From positions 62,001-126,000 of the forward strand of contig NZ_JABRWP010000009.1 of assembly GCF_013249045.1 (NCBI RefSeq): DNA of 64,000 bases, read 5' to 3'. Shown here piece after piece: positions 18,901 through 27,166 of the stretch. Both the position numbers and the translations under genes were made by a program. This stretch comes from Winogradskyella eckloniae (GTDB lineage Bacteria; Bacteroidota; Bacteroidia; Flavobacteriales; Flavobacteriaceae). Position 1 is the stretch's first letter. Each line of letters begins with the position of its first letter. The notes beneath the pieces were generated by a model. It was not told where the DNA came from. It saw only the letters and a list, made by a program, of their open reading frames with translations, and ran no database searches.

Positions 18901-21740
18901 TTATTGTCTATATCGGCTGCTGTAATATTCGCATTTCCAGAAGCGTCTAAAGTAATAGAAATGTCTTTACAAACTGCAATTGGTACTGTTGAATCATTAA
19001 TTGTAATAATTTGCGTTTGCGTAGCGGCATTATTGCCACAGGCATCGGCAACATTCCAAGTTCTAGTAATGGTTCCGTTATACGAAGTCCCAGATAAAGC
19101 AGAATCAACACCAGTAACATTACCACCAGCATCACAGTTGTCTGTCCAAACTAAATCGATCATAGCCGGAACGTCAGAAAAACAATTGACTGTGATATTA
19201 GCAGGAGCAGAAGCTATCACAGGCGCAGTGGTGTCATCAATCGTTATGATTTGTGTTCTCGTTGTAGCATTATTTCCATTAGCATCAGTAACATCCCAAG
19301 TTCTTGTAATGGTACCTCCACATGAATTTCCAGAAAGTGCAGAATCAACACCAGTAACATTTCCACCAGCATCACAGTTATCAGTCCAAGATAAATCCGT
19401 TATTGCAGGTACATCTGTAATACATTGCACAGTAATATTCGCTGGAGCAGCAGCAATAACAGGGTTAATGTTATCATTAATTGTAATAATTTGCGTTTGC
19501 GTAGCGGCATTATTGCCACAGGCATCGGCAACATTCCAAGTTCTAGTAATGGTTCCGTTATACGAAGTCCCAGATAAAGCAGAATCAACACCAGTAACAT
19601 TTCCACCAGCATCACAGTTGTCTGTCCAAGCTAAATCGATCATAGCCGGAACGTCAGAAAAACAATTGACTGTGATATTAGCAGGAGCAGAAGCTATCAC
19701 AGGCGCAGTGGTGTCATCAATCGTTATGATTTGTGTTCTCGTTGTAGCATTATTTCCATTAGCATCAGTAACATCCCAAGTTCTTGTAATGGTACCTCCA
19801 CATGAATTTCCAGAAAGTGCAGAATCAACACCAGTAACATTTCCACCAGCATCACAGTTATCAGTCCAAGATAAATCCGTTATTGCAGGTAGATCTGTTA
19901 TACATTGCACAGTAATATTCGCTGGAGCAGCGGCAATAACAGGGTTAATGTTATCATTAATTGTAATAATTTGCGTTTGCGTAGCGGCATTATTGCCACA
20001 GGCATCGGCAACATTCCAAGTTCTAGTAATGGTTCCGTTATACGAAGTCCCAGATAAAGCAGAATCAACACCAGTAACATTACCACCAGCATCACAGTTG
20101 TCTGTCCAAGCTAAATCGATCATAGCCGGAACGTCAGAAAAACAATTGACTGTGATATTAGCAGGAGCAGAAGCTATCACAGGCGCAGTGGTGTCATCAA
20201 TCGTTATGATTTGTGTTCTCGTTGTAGCATTATTTCCATTAGCATCAGTAACATCCCAAGTTCTTGTAATGGTACCTCCACATGAATTTCCAGAAAGTGC
20301 AGAATCAACACCAGTAACATTTCCACCAGCATCACAGTTATCAGTCCAAGATAAATCCGTTATTGCAGGTAGATCTGTTATACATTGCACAGTAATATTC
20401 GCTGGAGCAGCAGCAATAACAGGGTTAATGTTATCATTAATTGTAATGATTTGCGTTTGCGTAGCGGCATTATTGCCACAGGCATCGGCAACATTCCAAG
20501 TTCTAGTAATAGTTCCGTTATACGAAGTCCCAGATAAAGCAGAATCAACACCAGTAACATTACCACCAGCATCACAGTTGTCTGTCCAAGCTAAATCGAT
20601 CATAGCCGGAACGTCAGAAAAACAATTGACTGTGATATTAGCAGGAGCAGAAGCTATCACAGGCGCAGTGGTGTCATCAATCGTTATGATTTGTGTTCTC
20701 GTTGCAGCATTATTTCCATTAGCATCAGTAACATCCCAAGTTCTTGTAATAGTACCTCCACAACCAGTGCCAATAAATGCAGAATCAACACCAGCGACAT
20801 AACCAAAACCATCACAGTTATCAGTCCAAGATAAATCCGATATTGCAGGTACATCTGTTAAACATTGTACAGTAATATTCGCTGGAGCGGCAGCTATAAT
20901 AGGATTTACGTTGTCTTCAACCGTCACAGTAGTAACGCAGGTGTCTGTTTGACCAATAGAATCTTCAGCCGTTAGTGTCACAGTAATTGATGAACCAATA
21001 TCTGAACAATCAAAACTATTAATATCTATACTTAAGGTTGGTGTATCTAAATCGTCAGTACTTCCTGCATCTATGTCAGTTGCATTAATAGTTGCATTTC
21101 CTGAAGCGTCAAGCTGTACGGTTAATGTGCTAATACAGTTGGCTGTTGGTGGATTATCTAATCTAAAAGTTGCTGTAAAATTATTAGCGTTATTATTAAC
21201 ATAATACGACGTTTGCGGAGTTCCATTAATAGTGTAATCTGCGAGTGTATAGACTTCTAAAGTGTAGTCTCCAGCGGGAAGACCATTTAACAAATTAATA
21301 TTCTCAGCATTATTAATCCATTCTTGATTGTCGCCACTTCCGGCACATCCTAAACCAGAGTAGGTATAAATGGTTGCACTTAAGTCAACACCTGTAAATG
21401 TTGGTGTTCCAGGCCTGTTGCCAGTTAAATAGATGGTGTAATACAGCCAACCTGATGTAATATTGTTTGTAGAATTACATTTCCAAACATCATTTTGTCC
21501 ACCGATAAGAGTTAGTGTTCCTGATGCTGTATCAAAATTTCCTAATGAATGACCGTTAAAATCAATTTCACCAGTGTCCATCGTAGTGTCTGTTACGGAA
21601 TGTAAATCGTATAAAGTTGCTCCCGAACCAATGTCTAAAATAACATAACTTCTTTCAATTCCAGAGTTTTGACAAAATGTATTGGTACTAAAAAATAGGA
21701 CAAATAATAAGAATAAAAACTTAGTGTATAAGTGCTTCAT
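12993..21740 (-). CDS. Giant T9SS-secreted surface protein with HYR-like repeats and LamG domain (2915 aa)
   Basis: I start the gene at the ATG at 21738-21740 because it opens a signal peptide (MKHLYTKFLFLLFVLFFSTNTFCQ); the frame is open 15 codons upstream without one. After a unique region (to about residue 265) come eight 80-residue HYR-like units in alternating NITVQC and NITVNC forms (about 270-925), each with a WTDNCD core. Ig/PKD-like segments follow (about 1000-1240), then two carbohydrate- or fibronectin-like regions, and a LamG/concanavalin-like domain (about 2070-2230, FSIEAWIKADN, WYHVAVTYNG, IDEVRFWD). A T9SS type A sorting domain ends in FNKKIIIHQ. The product is probably an adhesin or extracellular filament protein. 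At DNA level the repeat units are nearly identical. Confidence 0.95.
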   Translation of the reverse strand: MKHLYTKFLFLLFVLFFSTNTFCQNSGIERSYVILDIGSGATLYDLHSVTDTTMDTGEIDFNGHSLGNFDTASGTLTLIGGQNDVWKCNSTNNITSGWLYYTIYLTGNRPGTPTFTGVDLSATIYTYSGLGCAGSGDNQEWINNAENINLLNGLPAGDYTLEVYTLADYTINGTPQTSYYVNNNANNFTATFRLDNPPTANCISTLTVQLDASGNATINATDIDAGSTDDLDTPTLSIDINSFDCSDIGSSITVTLTAEDSIGQTDTCVTTVTVEDNVNPIIAAAPANITVQCLTDVPAISDLSWTDNCDGFGYVAGVDSAFIGTGCGGTITRTWDVTDANGNNAATRTQIITIDDTTAPVIASAPANITVNCFSDVPAMIDLAWTDNCDAGGNVTGVDSALSGTSYNGTITRTWNVADACGNNAATQTQIITINDNINPVIAAAPANITVQCITDLPAITDLSWTDNCDAGGNVTGVDSALSGNSCGGTITRTWDVTDANGNNATTRTQIITIDDTTAPVIASAPANITVNCFSDVPAMIDLAWTDNCDAGGNVTGVDSALSGTSYNGTITRTWNVADACGNNAATQTQIITINDNINPVIAAAPANITVQCITDLPAITDLSWTDNCDAGGNVTGVDSALSGNSCGGTITRTWDVTDANGNNATTRTQIITIDDTTAPVIASAPANITVNCFSDVPAMIDLAWTDNCDAGGNVTGVDSALSGTSYNGTITRTWNVADACGNNAATQTQIITINDNINPVIAAAPANITVQCITDVPAITDLSWTDNCDAGGNVTGVDSALSGNSCGGTITRTWDVTDANGNNATTRTQIITIDDTTAPVIASAPANITVNCFSDVPAMIDLVWTDNCDAGGNVTGVDSALSGTSYNGTITRTWNVADACGNNAATQTQIITINDSTVPIAVCKDISITLDASGNANITAADIDNNSSDNCSSISLSASQTIFNCSNIGANTVTLTVTDASGNSASCTSTVTVIDPANAATVSISVDNTTICATEDVNFTATPMNAGPTPVYEWFVNNVSQGTTPSNVFTPFPALDDLDEVYVQMQSVYSSCDPKISNTISINVNPLPSVSGPTSLCINNSANLTPATSGWVSNTSFASVNNTGVVTGISSGIATFTYTDSNGCSSDLSITINDLPVVSAPANLCVGETSTLTPNSGGTWVSNNNSRATVTNSGVITGVAPGNVTFTYTDSNGCQSITNTVEILATPIISSLTATNTLICSGESSILTANVQGAGINNEVIVNYNFNSGGNYAALDGQEVANINCNITGHAMYFRQGPGTATQGSAYDLEIVPGYAMKQLDNDRGNDGGVWVFTIDGADISTYQDFSLYFQTKREAVIGIDKYITVYCNTIGGSPSGSASFVPISSVLIDNSATALNWQEVIVSMPDIVNNPSVIQIMIGVTDGYDGPRLATEDLHPNVYIDNVQIRASNTPDSFTYSWTANTGSDAGLPPGANIPSSANNSITVNPQVTTVYTITTHNSNGCTESEDITVTVNPAPNIVIAADYCPVDDPMTAQDESNMVQLIATDLNDSSPSTTTWEWLTTPVQTGNTIYVDTADFYQVIATSTNGCSDSGTIRVAQERVFNGDFSEAVSTVDGDFGPDANDNLNAIGFDYDEDYVAPYNAGYRYVVNPTLDQNMITITSDSGPLNTTFRSVTDHTEDTEAQFLAVNNDGTPNLVAWRQEINVEPGELYYFSAWGIDLSDPSNASLNPCDLRFRINGIEVGPTLNLVKGNDWERIYDTWNSGTETTAILEIININPAAQGNNFGIDDVSFATLSTFITLTSATGTNNQTICQNTPIQDITYDVGGGLTAPNITSTPPLPTGLTTSFDGLKFTISGTPTEFGTFNYTITTTSTCGDPKSESGTITIDEAPIVEIQPISTPICSADGSIAVNATLLGSATSGTWTTTGTGTFSNLSADGTSETYTFGINETGTTTLTFTSNTPASTCSASNDSYDIEITQTIIAEAGLDIDNSTSDCSNTTVTLNANNVAGHWTVTSGQLPSTYSFSDANVYNSTFTGESGETYTLTWEATNIAPCPNTTDTVSVIFANCDSSLVFDGTEDYISFANNYSLNNTPFSIEAWIKADNLIGTKTILSKRDSNNLDSGYDLSIINNRIYFRWNNASMYVTTPLNNSKWYHVAVTYNGSNSYLIYVDGFAVTTAAAGVVNAPLLNTNNCLIGAMDTTNGNPTHYFDGGIDEVRFWDIALTEDQIREMMNQEIMANGTFVRGVEVPLDISGGLPWNNLIGYYQMSTGSQAIVSNGYIEDIATISATQGKLNNMTTIQAETAPIPYISNTNNDWDNTATWLNGSVQQIPNSKINSHSGIEQTWNIVRTTTDVGVTRPVNMFNKTTVFGLLVDNNRLSILGDQHIVVDKYLKIDGVLDLVGESQLLQPVGSILEATSTGYLERDQQGTSNGYNYNYWGSPVKTTTSTFTLSNILYDGADGITPVYWLSAYDGIASPLSLSSRWLHIFDNGAFEDYNAWLNISQHTPINIGLGFIMKGSNTTSPNQNYTFKGLPNNGTITNFISGGNRSSLVGNPYPSAIDANAFIDDNASALLDGTLIFWEQSPNSTSHNLAQYEGRYSYYNKTGGLPSTVPVEINGQGTASNTPERYVPVAQGFFVNGSTSGGNITFNNGQRIFKTEASGESVFLRSPNVTAQQEQENEDLIKRLRMSFKTPEGAKRHLLLGFTSDNSATDAFDYGFDGLNSDDFPSDMSFNIEGKKYVIQGVGAFDETKIYPLDISMNIQGNIEIALESLENFNDEINVYIYDALLGTYSQFNNLNFQIHLEASNYLDRFYLVFQESATLSTIKEDVEKVNVRYLLDSDEILVQTPQSMELKQLYLINVAGQTVASWNATNLTLSHEIRIPVKHISEGSYIINVETNSSTFNKKIIIHQ
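18990..20760. repeat. Tandem array of 480-bp units (two 240-bp HYR-like modules each)
   Basis: The block beginning GTAGCGGCATTATTGCCACA recurs at 19021, 19501, 19981 and 20461. The sister block beginning GTTG(T/C)AGCATTATTTCCATT recurs at 19261, 19741, 20221 and 20701. The period is therefore exactly 480 bp. Comparing 19501-19980 with 19981-20460 line by line, I count 3 differences in 480; for 19021-19500 against 19501-19980 I count 5. The edges (before 18990 and after about 20760) are clearly diverged. This is the signature of recent duplication or ongoing gene conversion. Confidence 0.95.
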
Positions 21741-22105
21741 TAATTTAAGGTTATAGTTCGGCTGTGCCATACTAGACATGGCCAAACAGTTTATGTAAAA
21801 TGATTAGGGTTGAAAGGGACATCAAAATTAACTAATAGCGGTTTAAGCAGTTAAAATATTCGATAAAATACAGATAAAAGCTTCAAATGAAATAGTTAAG
21901 ATTTAAGAATTTATTTAAATTTTTTACTAACATGTTTATGAATACTGTTTTGGAATTTATGTTATTGATAATAAATAAGTTAAAATTTAGGTTTAGTGTT
22001 TTTTTTAGATAAAAAATCATGTAATATAGTTAGGTGTTTCTTTCGTATAAAAAAGCCTTTCAAGTATCGAAAGGCTTTTTATAATTCATAGTACTAAGAG
22101 TTTAG
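21741..22105. other. Intergenic 365 bp between the two T9SS protein genes
   Basis: It contains the terminator of the upstream Calx-beta gene at 22049-22080. A minus-strand TAATTTTG box at 21823-21830 could be the -7 element of the giant gene, with an 82-base leader, but no TTG -33 element is evident. There is no credible small gene. Confidence 0.4.
22049..22080 (-). terminator. Terminator of the Calx-beta surface-protein gene
   Basis: AAAAGCCTTTC (22051-22061) pairs with GAAAGGCTTTT (22069-22079) around a 7-base loop. On the minus strand the stem is followed by a T-run. Confidence 0.9.
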
Positions 22106-25100
22106 TTATTCTTTAAGAATCTTCTGAATATTTTCTCCGTTGTTACTAATGGTTCTTATAAAATAAACGCCCTCTGCATACGCACTAAAATCAATTTCAG
22201 TGGAAAAATCATCTATTGTTTTATATAAGATTTGTTTTCCTAATACTGATGTTATTTCTATGCTTATAATTTTACTTGAATTACTAATCTGAAGCATATT
22301 CTTAACAGGATTAGGATATAGGCTTAAATTAGGTTGTGTAAATTCATTATCACTTAAGGTTTCAACAAACGTAGTATTCCAAGTATTAGTAATAATGGCA
22401 GGATTAAAATCGAAATAGATTTCGGCAGTATTCGGAATCACATCGCCAATAGCATAATTTGGAAAAGGTTTCACTTTAAAAGTAATAAAACCATGACCTG
22501 TCTGCGTATCATCATCTTGAGAAGGTGGTAAATTAACACCAAAGAAATTCCACTCTAATTGTTTACCAACACGTTCTAATGAATAAGCATGACTAGCATC
22601 TACCATTTTTAAAGTAGATTCATCTAATTGATCATCTAATAAATCTTCAACTCTAATATTTATAGCATTTGCAGTTCCTGTGTTTTCAAAACGGATTGTA
22701 TAAATTAAGTAATCATCTGTGGTAAATGTCGAGTGTACAATATTTTCACCATGCTTTTCCGTAATATCATTAGGATCATAAGAACCCACAATTGTTTCCG
22801 TTAAACTCGATGTATTATTTAATGGTAAAATCTCTCCAGCTAGTACTTCTATATCAGCAGTATTAGTTACCAATTGGCCTAAACTTACGGTTGGTAAGGT
22901 AGGCACATACATTTTTACCCAAAGGTGTTTTGTTTCATAAGGTCCTAAATTACTAAAAGTATAAGAAAACCCATTTGATGTTGTGGTTATTGAAGCCACA
23001 TTAGTAGAGTTCCAATATTGTGTTGATTCATACACATTGTTCAGACTTAAAGCGCTATCCATATTAAAATCAATAGTTCCAGATGTTACTGTTTCATGTG
23101 AATGATTAGTGTAGCTCACGTAATTCCAATAATTAAAACCAGGAATAGGTGGTCTCCATGATGCTGATACATCAATAGACAAATCATCGTATGGTGTTGC
23201 CGTAATAGGAAAATCATAAGTTGTAATTCCGGAACCTACAGGAACCGAAATATTAGAATAACTTGTCGTTGTAGAATTGTAAGCAGCATAATCTGGATCT
23301 ATAGTATAAGCTAAATTATATGTCGTTGTTGGATTAGATTCATATAAATAATGAGGCGATACAAACAAATTATGCATAATACCATCATTGTTAATTTCGT
23401 AATTAAACTGACCTAAAGGATAATTAATTTCATTAGTTTCTTGTATGCCATTTCCATTACTATCTACAAAAGCATTAAGTTCTAAACCGTCAGATTGTTG
23501 TAAACTGAAATTCTGAGACTGATAGTATAAATACTCTATTTGTTCATTTCCGTAATAGGTACCGTAAAAATGTGCACCTTCTAAGTTACCATCGTAATAT
23601 CCAAAATTAATATCATCTTGTGTAATAATGTGTAATGCGGTAAACGTAGTTGTATCGGTAAGGCCTGCGCCTAAGCTTGCTAATGGTCCACCAACAATAT
23701 CTAGGTCTTGATAAGGCACTTCCGCATCTATATTGGTAATAGCTGCGTTTCCGTTATTGGTTACTGTGTACTCATATTCAACAGTATCTCCAACACTTGT
23801 ATAGCCATCGCCATTAAAATCTACATACGTTACAGTATAGTTGACCTCTAAAGGAGATACAACAATAATAGTAACCCAAGCTGTGTCGCAACTTGTTGGG
23901 TTTGCTGTCTCGCAAATTTGATATTCTATACTGTAATAACCTAACGGAACACTAGAAGGGACTGTTAAAAGTCCACTAGAATCTAGAGTAATGCCAAAAG
24001 CATTGGTACTAAGCATTGTTAAGTTTATATCAGCTAAATTTACAGGTAATCCTTCAAAAGTATCATTATCTAATACATTTAAAGACGTACCAACTTCTAA
24101 AATTGAAGCTATTGGGTCTGCTTGTGCATTTATAGCATAATTATCTATAATGAAAGCTTCAACGGAATAATTGGTGTTATATGTATTACCTGAAGTTATA
24201 ACGGCATCAATGAATAAATTTTCATCATCTTCATCTAGCTGGTCTAAAACTGTAGGATAACTATAAACCTCATTATAATTGTGATATTGACCAGCAGGAA
24301 TTGTAATATTTATAGTTGAGGTTGTATAGTCTGTATTATCAGCGGTTCCGTTAGTGGTAGTAATTTCAATTTCAGTATCAACAGGACTTGGATGCGTTAA
24401 TCGTGGTGTAAATTTAAGGTCAAATCCTTCTTCTGCAGCGATACTATCCGAATATGGTTGGTTATCATTACTATAATAAGGCCGAATACTAAAATCTGGC
24501 ATGCCGTCATTATCAATTATTGTTAAAGACCCAGTTTCAGAAGCATTTGTGGTGTTTCCGGACATCACAGTGCCTGTGTAGTTAAATGATTCTTCTGGTT
24601 CATCTAATGTGTCGTCCGTTGTGTAAATTTGGAAGTTTACACCAATATCTCCTGCTTCAATAGTTTTTGTTTGAGTAAGACTTGTATAATCAGAGTTATC
24701 AGCCGTTCCATTAGACGTTGTGATTTGTACGGTAACATCAGAATTAAATACTCTATCTAAATTAGCATAGACATACGCAGAATTACCTTCTGTTGTAGTG
24801 TCATAAGAGGACAAAATTAGGGTTGGTGTTGTATCATCATCTAAAATGGTAAAATCAATATCAATACTATTATTTGTAGTGTTTCCAGAAGTTATAGTTG
24901 CTGATATATTAAATGTTTCATCGGCTTCCGTTGCTGCATCTTGCAACGAAACAACAGGTATATAAATAGAACGTTCTCCAGCAGGAATAGTTAAGGTTGT
25001 TGAAATTGCGTTGTAGTCCGAAATATCTGCAGTACCATCACTACTAACTAAATTTAAAGTGACGTCAGTACTAAAATAATTACTAAGAAAAAAATAATGA

Positions 25101-25558
25101 TTTGTCGTTTGGCCTTCAAACATATTTCGTGTTGTATTGCTGCCAACTGTTGGCGTAGTATCATTATCATAAAGATATATAATTCTAGAAATTTCAGAAT
25201 TATTGGTGTTGCCAGACGTTACATTAGCTTGTATATTAAAATATTCATAATCATCTTCAATCGTAGAATCATTGTTTGTAGGAATACTTAATGCGCTACT
25301 ACTTAATTGACCTGCAGGAATAGTAACTGTTGTATTAAGAGGTGTATAATCACTATTGTCAGCCGTGTTTGCTAGTGTAGATACATCTACAATGACATCA
25401 GTTGTAGTTGCGCTATACATGCTAACGGTAAAGGTATACGTATTACCTTCAATTACAGAATAGCCGCTTCCTCCATTGGTTATGTAAACCGTTGGGCCTT
25501 GAGCAAAACTAAATATGGAATAAAAAACAAATAGAAATAGAAGTGATAATTTTTTCAT
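22106..25558 (-). CDS. T9SS-secreted Calx-beta / DUF7619-type surface protein (1150 aa)
   Basis: The signal peptide is MKKLSLLFLFVFYSIFSFAQ. Four Calx-beta-like modules follow at about residues 20-135, 140-250, 255-365 and 370-485. Each has a NGTADNSDYT-like core, an ...IPAGQ strand, and an ATITSGNTTN...DDD calcium-type end. A cadherin/DUF11-like segment lies near 570-670 (VNYTVTYVDFNGDGY, YEYTVTNNGNAAI). A domain beginning GSYDPNDI, typical of the flavobacterial DUF7619 family, lies near 925-1055. The C-terminal sorting domain (NLSLYPNPVKNML to IQKILKE) directs T9SS export and surface attachment. Ca2+ binding is inferred from the Calx-beta family. Confidence 0.93.
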   Translation of the reverse strand: MKKLSLLFLFVFYSIFSFAQGPTVYITNGGSGYSVIEGNTYTFTVSMYSATTTDVIVDVSTLANTADNSDYTPLNTTVTIPAGQLSSSALSIPTNNDSTIEDDYEYFNIQANVTSGNTNNSEISRIIYLYDNDTTPTVGSNTTRNMFEGQTTNHYFFLSNYFSTDVTLNLVSSDGTADISDYNAISTTLTIPAGERSIYIPVVSLQDAATEADETFNISATITSGNTTNNSIDIDFTILDDDTTPTLILSSYDTTTEGNSAYVYANLDRVFNSDVTVQITTSNGTADNSDYTSLTQTKTIEAGDIGVNFQIYTTDDTLDEPEESFNYTGTVMSGNTTNASETGSLTIIDNDGMPDFSIRPYYSNDNQPYSDSIAAEEGFDLKFTPRLTHPSPVDTEIEITTTNGTADNTDYTTSTINITIPAGQYHNYNEVYSYPTVLDQLDEDDENLFIDAVITSGNTYNTNYSVEAFIIDNYAINAQADPIASILEVGTSLNVLDNDTFEGLPVNLADINLTMLSTNAFGITLDSSGLLTVPSSVPLGYYSIEYQICETANPTSCDTAWVTIIVVSPLEVNYTVTYVDFNGDGYTSVGDTVEYEYTVTNNGNAAITNIDAEVPYQDLDIVGGPLASLGAGLTDTTTFTALHIITQDDINFGYYDGNLEGAHFYGTYYGNEQIEYLYYQSQNFSLQQSDGLELNAFVDSNGNGIQETNEINYPLGQFNYEINNDGIMHNLFVSPHYLYESNPTTTYNLAYTIDPDYAAYNSTTTSYSNISVPVGSGITTYDFPITATPYDDLSIDVSASWRPPIPGFNYWNYVSYTNHSHETVTSGTIDFNMDSALSLNNVYESTQYWNSTNVASITTTSNGFSYTFSNLGPYETKHLWVKMYVPTLPTVSLGQLVTNTADIEVLAGEILPLNNTSSLTETIVGSYDPNDITEKHGENIVHSTFTTDDYLIYTIRFENTGTANAINIRVEDLLDDQLDESTLKMVDASHAYSLERVGKQLEWNFFGVNLPPSQDDDTQTGHGFITFKVKPFPNYAIGDVIPNTAEIYFDFNPAIITNTWNTTFVETLSDNEFTQPNLSLYPNPVKNMLQISNSSKIISIEITSVLGKQILYKTIDDFSTEIDFSAYAEGVYFIRTISNNGENIQKILKE

Positions 25559-25672
25559 GATGGATTGGTTTGATAACTAATAGACGATAAATTAATCAAA
25601 TGGTTGCGTTAAATTAAGTGCTATTTTTAACTTTAATAACATATTGGATTCTATAATTATAACAGCTAAAAA

Positions 25673-25704
25673 TAAAAAACTCCTACCTAAGTAAGAGTTT
25701 TTTA
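25673..25704 (-). terminator. Terminator of the 394-aa lipoprotein gene
   Basis: AAAAAACTC and GAGTTTTTT form a stem, extended by TAC/GTA, just downstream of the lipoprotein stop. It has a T-run on both strands. Confidence 0.75.
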
Positions 25705-25721
25705 ATCTGGTATTCATTATT

Positions 25722-26906
25722 TTAACTTCTTCTAAACGCATAAGAACCAATGATATCCTTAAGTTTTAGTTTTAAATCTTCGCCTGTATCATAAACCATT
25801 TGTTCGTCTGTTGGGAAACGCATTTGTCTTTGGTTAATTAGGGAGATATCATCTTTATGTAACGCTCTTTTATCGCCTTTAAATGTTCCAAATACATTTT
25901 CAAATACAATACCACTATCAATAGCATATGAGTCAATGGTTTGGTTTTGTTTTAAATCTGTATAAACCACATCAGCAATTACTTGTGCTGATTTTGTTTG
26001 TAAAACTTCCGTAAATCTAGCCTTAACAGTTATAATTTTATCAATTTTAATATCGTTACCCAAACTGTCTTTTTTCACGTTTCCGTTTCTATCTAGTTGG
26101 TATTCCCAACCATCAACAATTTGTTTTTGTCTTAAAATCTGTGTTTCGTTAATACGCTCTGGCGAAATATTTATTTGCTTTAATTGCAATGCCATGGCAA
26201 AATCATAATCTATTGTTTCACTCGTGTTAGTGTGATATGTTGTCCAAAAATCATTTAAACCATAGGTGTTAAAATCAATTAAATCTGCTTCTAATTGTTG
26301 TGGAATAAACTGTTGTGTCTGGTTTTGTACAGAAACGTGTACATAATCCATACCAGCTTCATGCGCTTCTGTAATTAAGCTTCTATTTTCTTCAAAATTA
26401 GGGTTGATTTCTTCAATATAACTGAAAATACCATGTGCTTGTCTTGCATTATATTTATCGCCAGAATCTAATAATGTAATCCCTTGGCCAATTAAATACT
26501 CAGAGGTTTTGTATCTGTAATCTACAATTTCAGCAGTATAATCATTAAAATCTAAGTTCAATGTTTTTCCATTGATTTGCAAAGGCATCACACGCTTAAT
26601 CGCATTTTGTCTTTCTTCTAAATCTACATATATAGAATAAATCGTTTTGTATTGTTCTGGATTACCATCTTTTTTAAGATGAGCCAAGTCATTTAAATCT
26701 TCTTCTAAAACTTTATAGTATGCATCCTCAAGCATCACAATGTAATCTTGCTTTCGGTTTTTGTCTTTATTGTTTTCAAGTTTTCTTAACGCTTCAGAAA
26801 TAGCTTCGTCGTAATTTCCGTTGCTAATGGCGCTTTCAATTTGTTTTTTAGCACTACAAGATACTAGTACTGAAACAAGGACTGTTAAAAGTAAAAATCT
26901 TTTCAT
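25722..26906 (-). CDS. Lipoprotein of unknown function with N-terminal TPR-like helices (394 aa)
   Basis: The lipoprotein signal MKRFLLLTVLVSVLVSC has its lipobox Cys at residue 17. The first 160 residues are helical and TPR-like (KKQIESAISNGNYDEAISEALRKLENNKDKNRKQ is the first hairpin; ARQAHGIFSYIEEINPNFEENRSL another). The C-terminal half is strand-rich, with conserved-looking QILRQKQIVDGWEYQLDRNGN and YAIDSGIVFENVFGTFKGDKRAL. It resembles uncharacterised flavobacterial lipoproteins; I cannot assign a function. It appears to be transcribed alone, with a terminator below and the repeat element 26972-27121 above. Confidence 0.75.
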   Translation of the reverse strand: MKRFLLLTVLVSVLVSCSAKKQIESAISNGNYDEAISEALRKLENNKDKNRKQDYIVMLEDAYYKVLEEDLNDLAHLKKDGNPEQYKTIYSIYVDLEERQNAIKRVMPLQINGKTLNLDFNDYTAEIVDYRYKTSEYLIGQGITLLDSGDKYNARQAHGIFSYIEEINPNFEENRSLITEAHEAGMDYVHVSVQNQTQQFIPQQLEADLIDFNTYGLNDFWTTYHTNTSETIDYDFAMALQLKQINISPERINETQILRQKQIVDGWEYQLDRNGNVKKDSLGNDIKIDKIITVKARFTEVLQTKSAQVIADVVYTDLKQNQTIDSYAIDSGIVFENVFGTFKGDKRALHKDDISLINQRQMRFPTDEQMVYDTGEDLKLKLKDIIGSYAFRRS

Positions 26907-26971
26907 AATGTTAGGTTTTATTGGTTATATAATTAGTAATTTCAATTATGATGCCAAACTTTAAATTGAAC

Positions 26972-27121
26972 GTCACTTCGAGTGATTTGTGAGGCACAAA
27001 CAAATTGTATCGAGAAGCTTTTTTAAACATATTGTTCTCGATACAAAATTGCGAAAAAGAAGCAATGTCACTCGAACTGACCAATGGTGCCAAATTATAA
27101 TTGTATGTCAGTAGAACTGAC
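26972..27121. repeat. Nested inverted-repeat element (possible dispersed intergenic palindromic repeat)
   Basis: The outer arms are GTCACTTCGAGTGA (26972-26985) and TCACTCGAACTGAC (27068-27081), which pair with one mismatch. The inner arms TTGTATCGAGAA (27005-27016) and TTCTCGATACAA (27035-27046) pair perfectly over 12 bp. A small extra palindrome GTCAGT-AGA-ACTGAC follows at 27107-27121. Short elements built from TTCGAGTG and TATCGAGA blocks are, as I recall, dispersed in many Flavobacteriia genomes. Only one copy is present in this window. Confidence 0.75.
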
Positions 27122-27166
27122 GAATAGAATATAATTTCGTTTCTTTGCAAATCAATTGAAAGTACT

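Noticed and set aside
18904..20802. A 632-codon open frame on the plus strand opposite the giant surface-protein gene
   Set aside because: It is open only because the 480-bp tandem repeat lacks stops in that frame in every copy. It has no signal, fold or start context, and its repeats mirror the real gene. Short open frames on other strands of the same array have the same cause.
12993..25558. Horizontally acquired island containing the two surface proteins
   Set aside because: Base composition and gene style look like the neighbours, and no integrase, tRNA or direct repeats flank the pair. T9SS cargo of this kind is normal for the family.
26911..27150. A 79-codon open frame on the minus strand
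   Set aside because: It lies across the palindromic repeat element, shows no domain or membrane pattern, and its 3' end abuts the next gene. It is better explained by the repeat.
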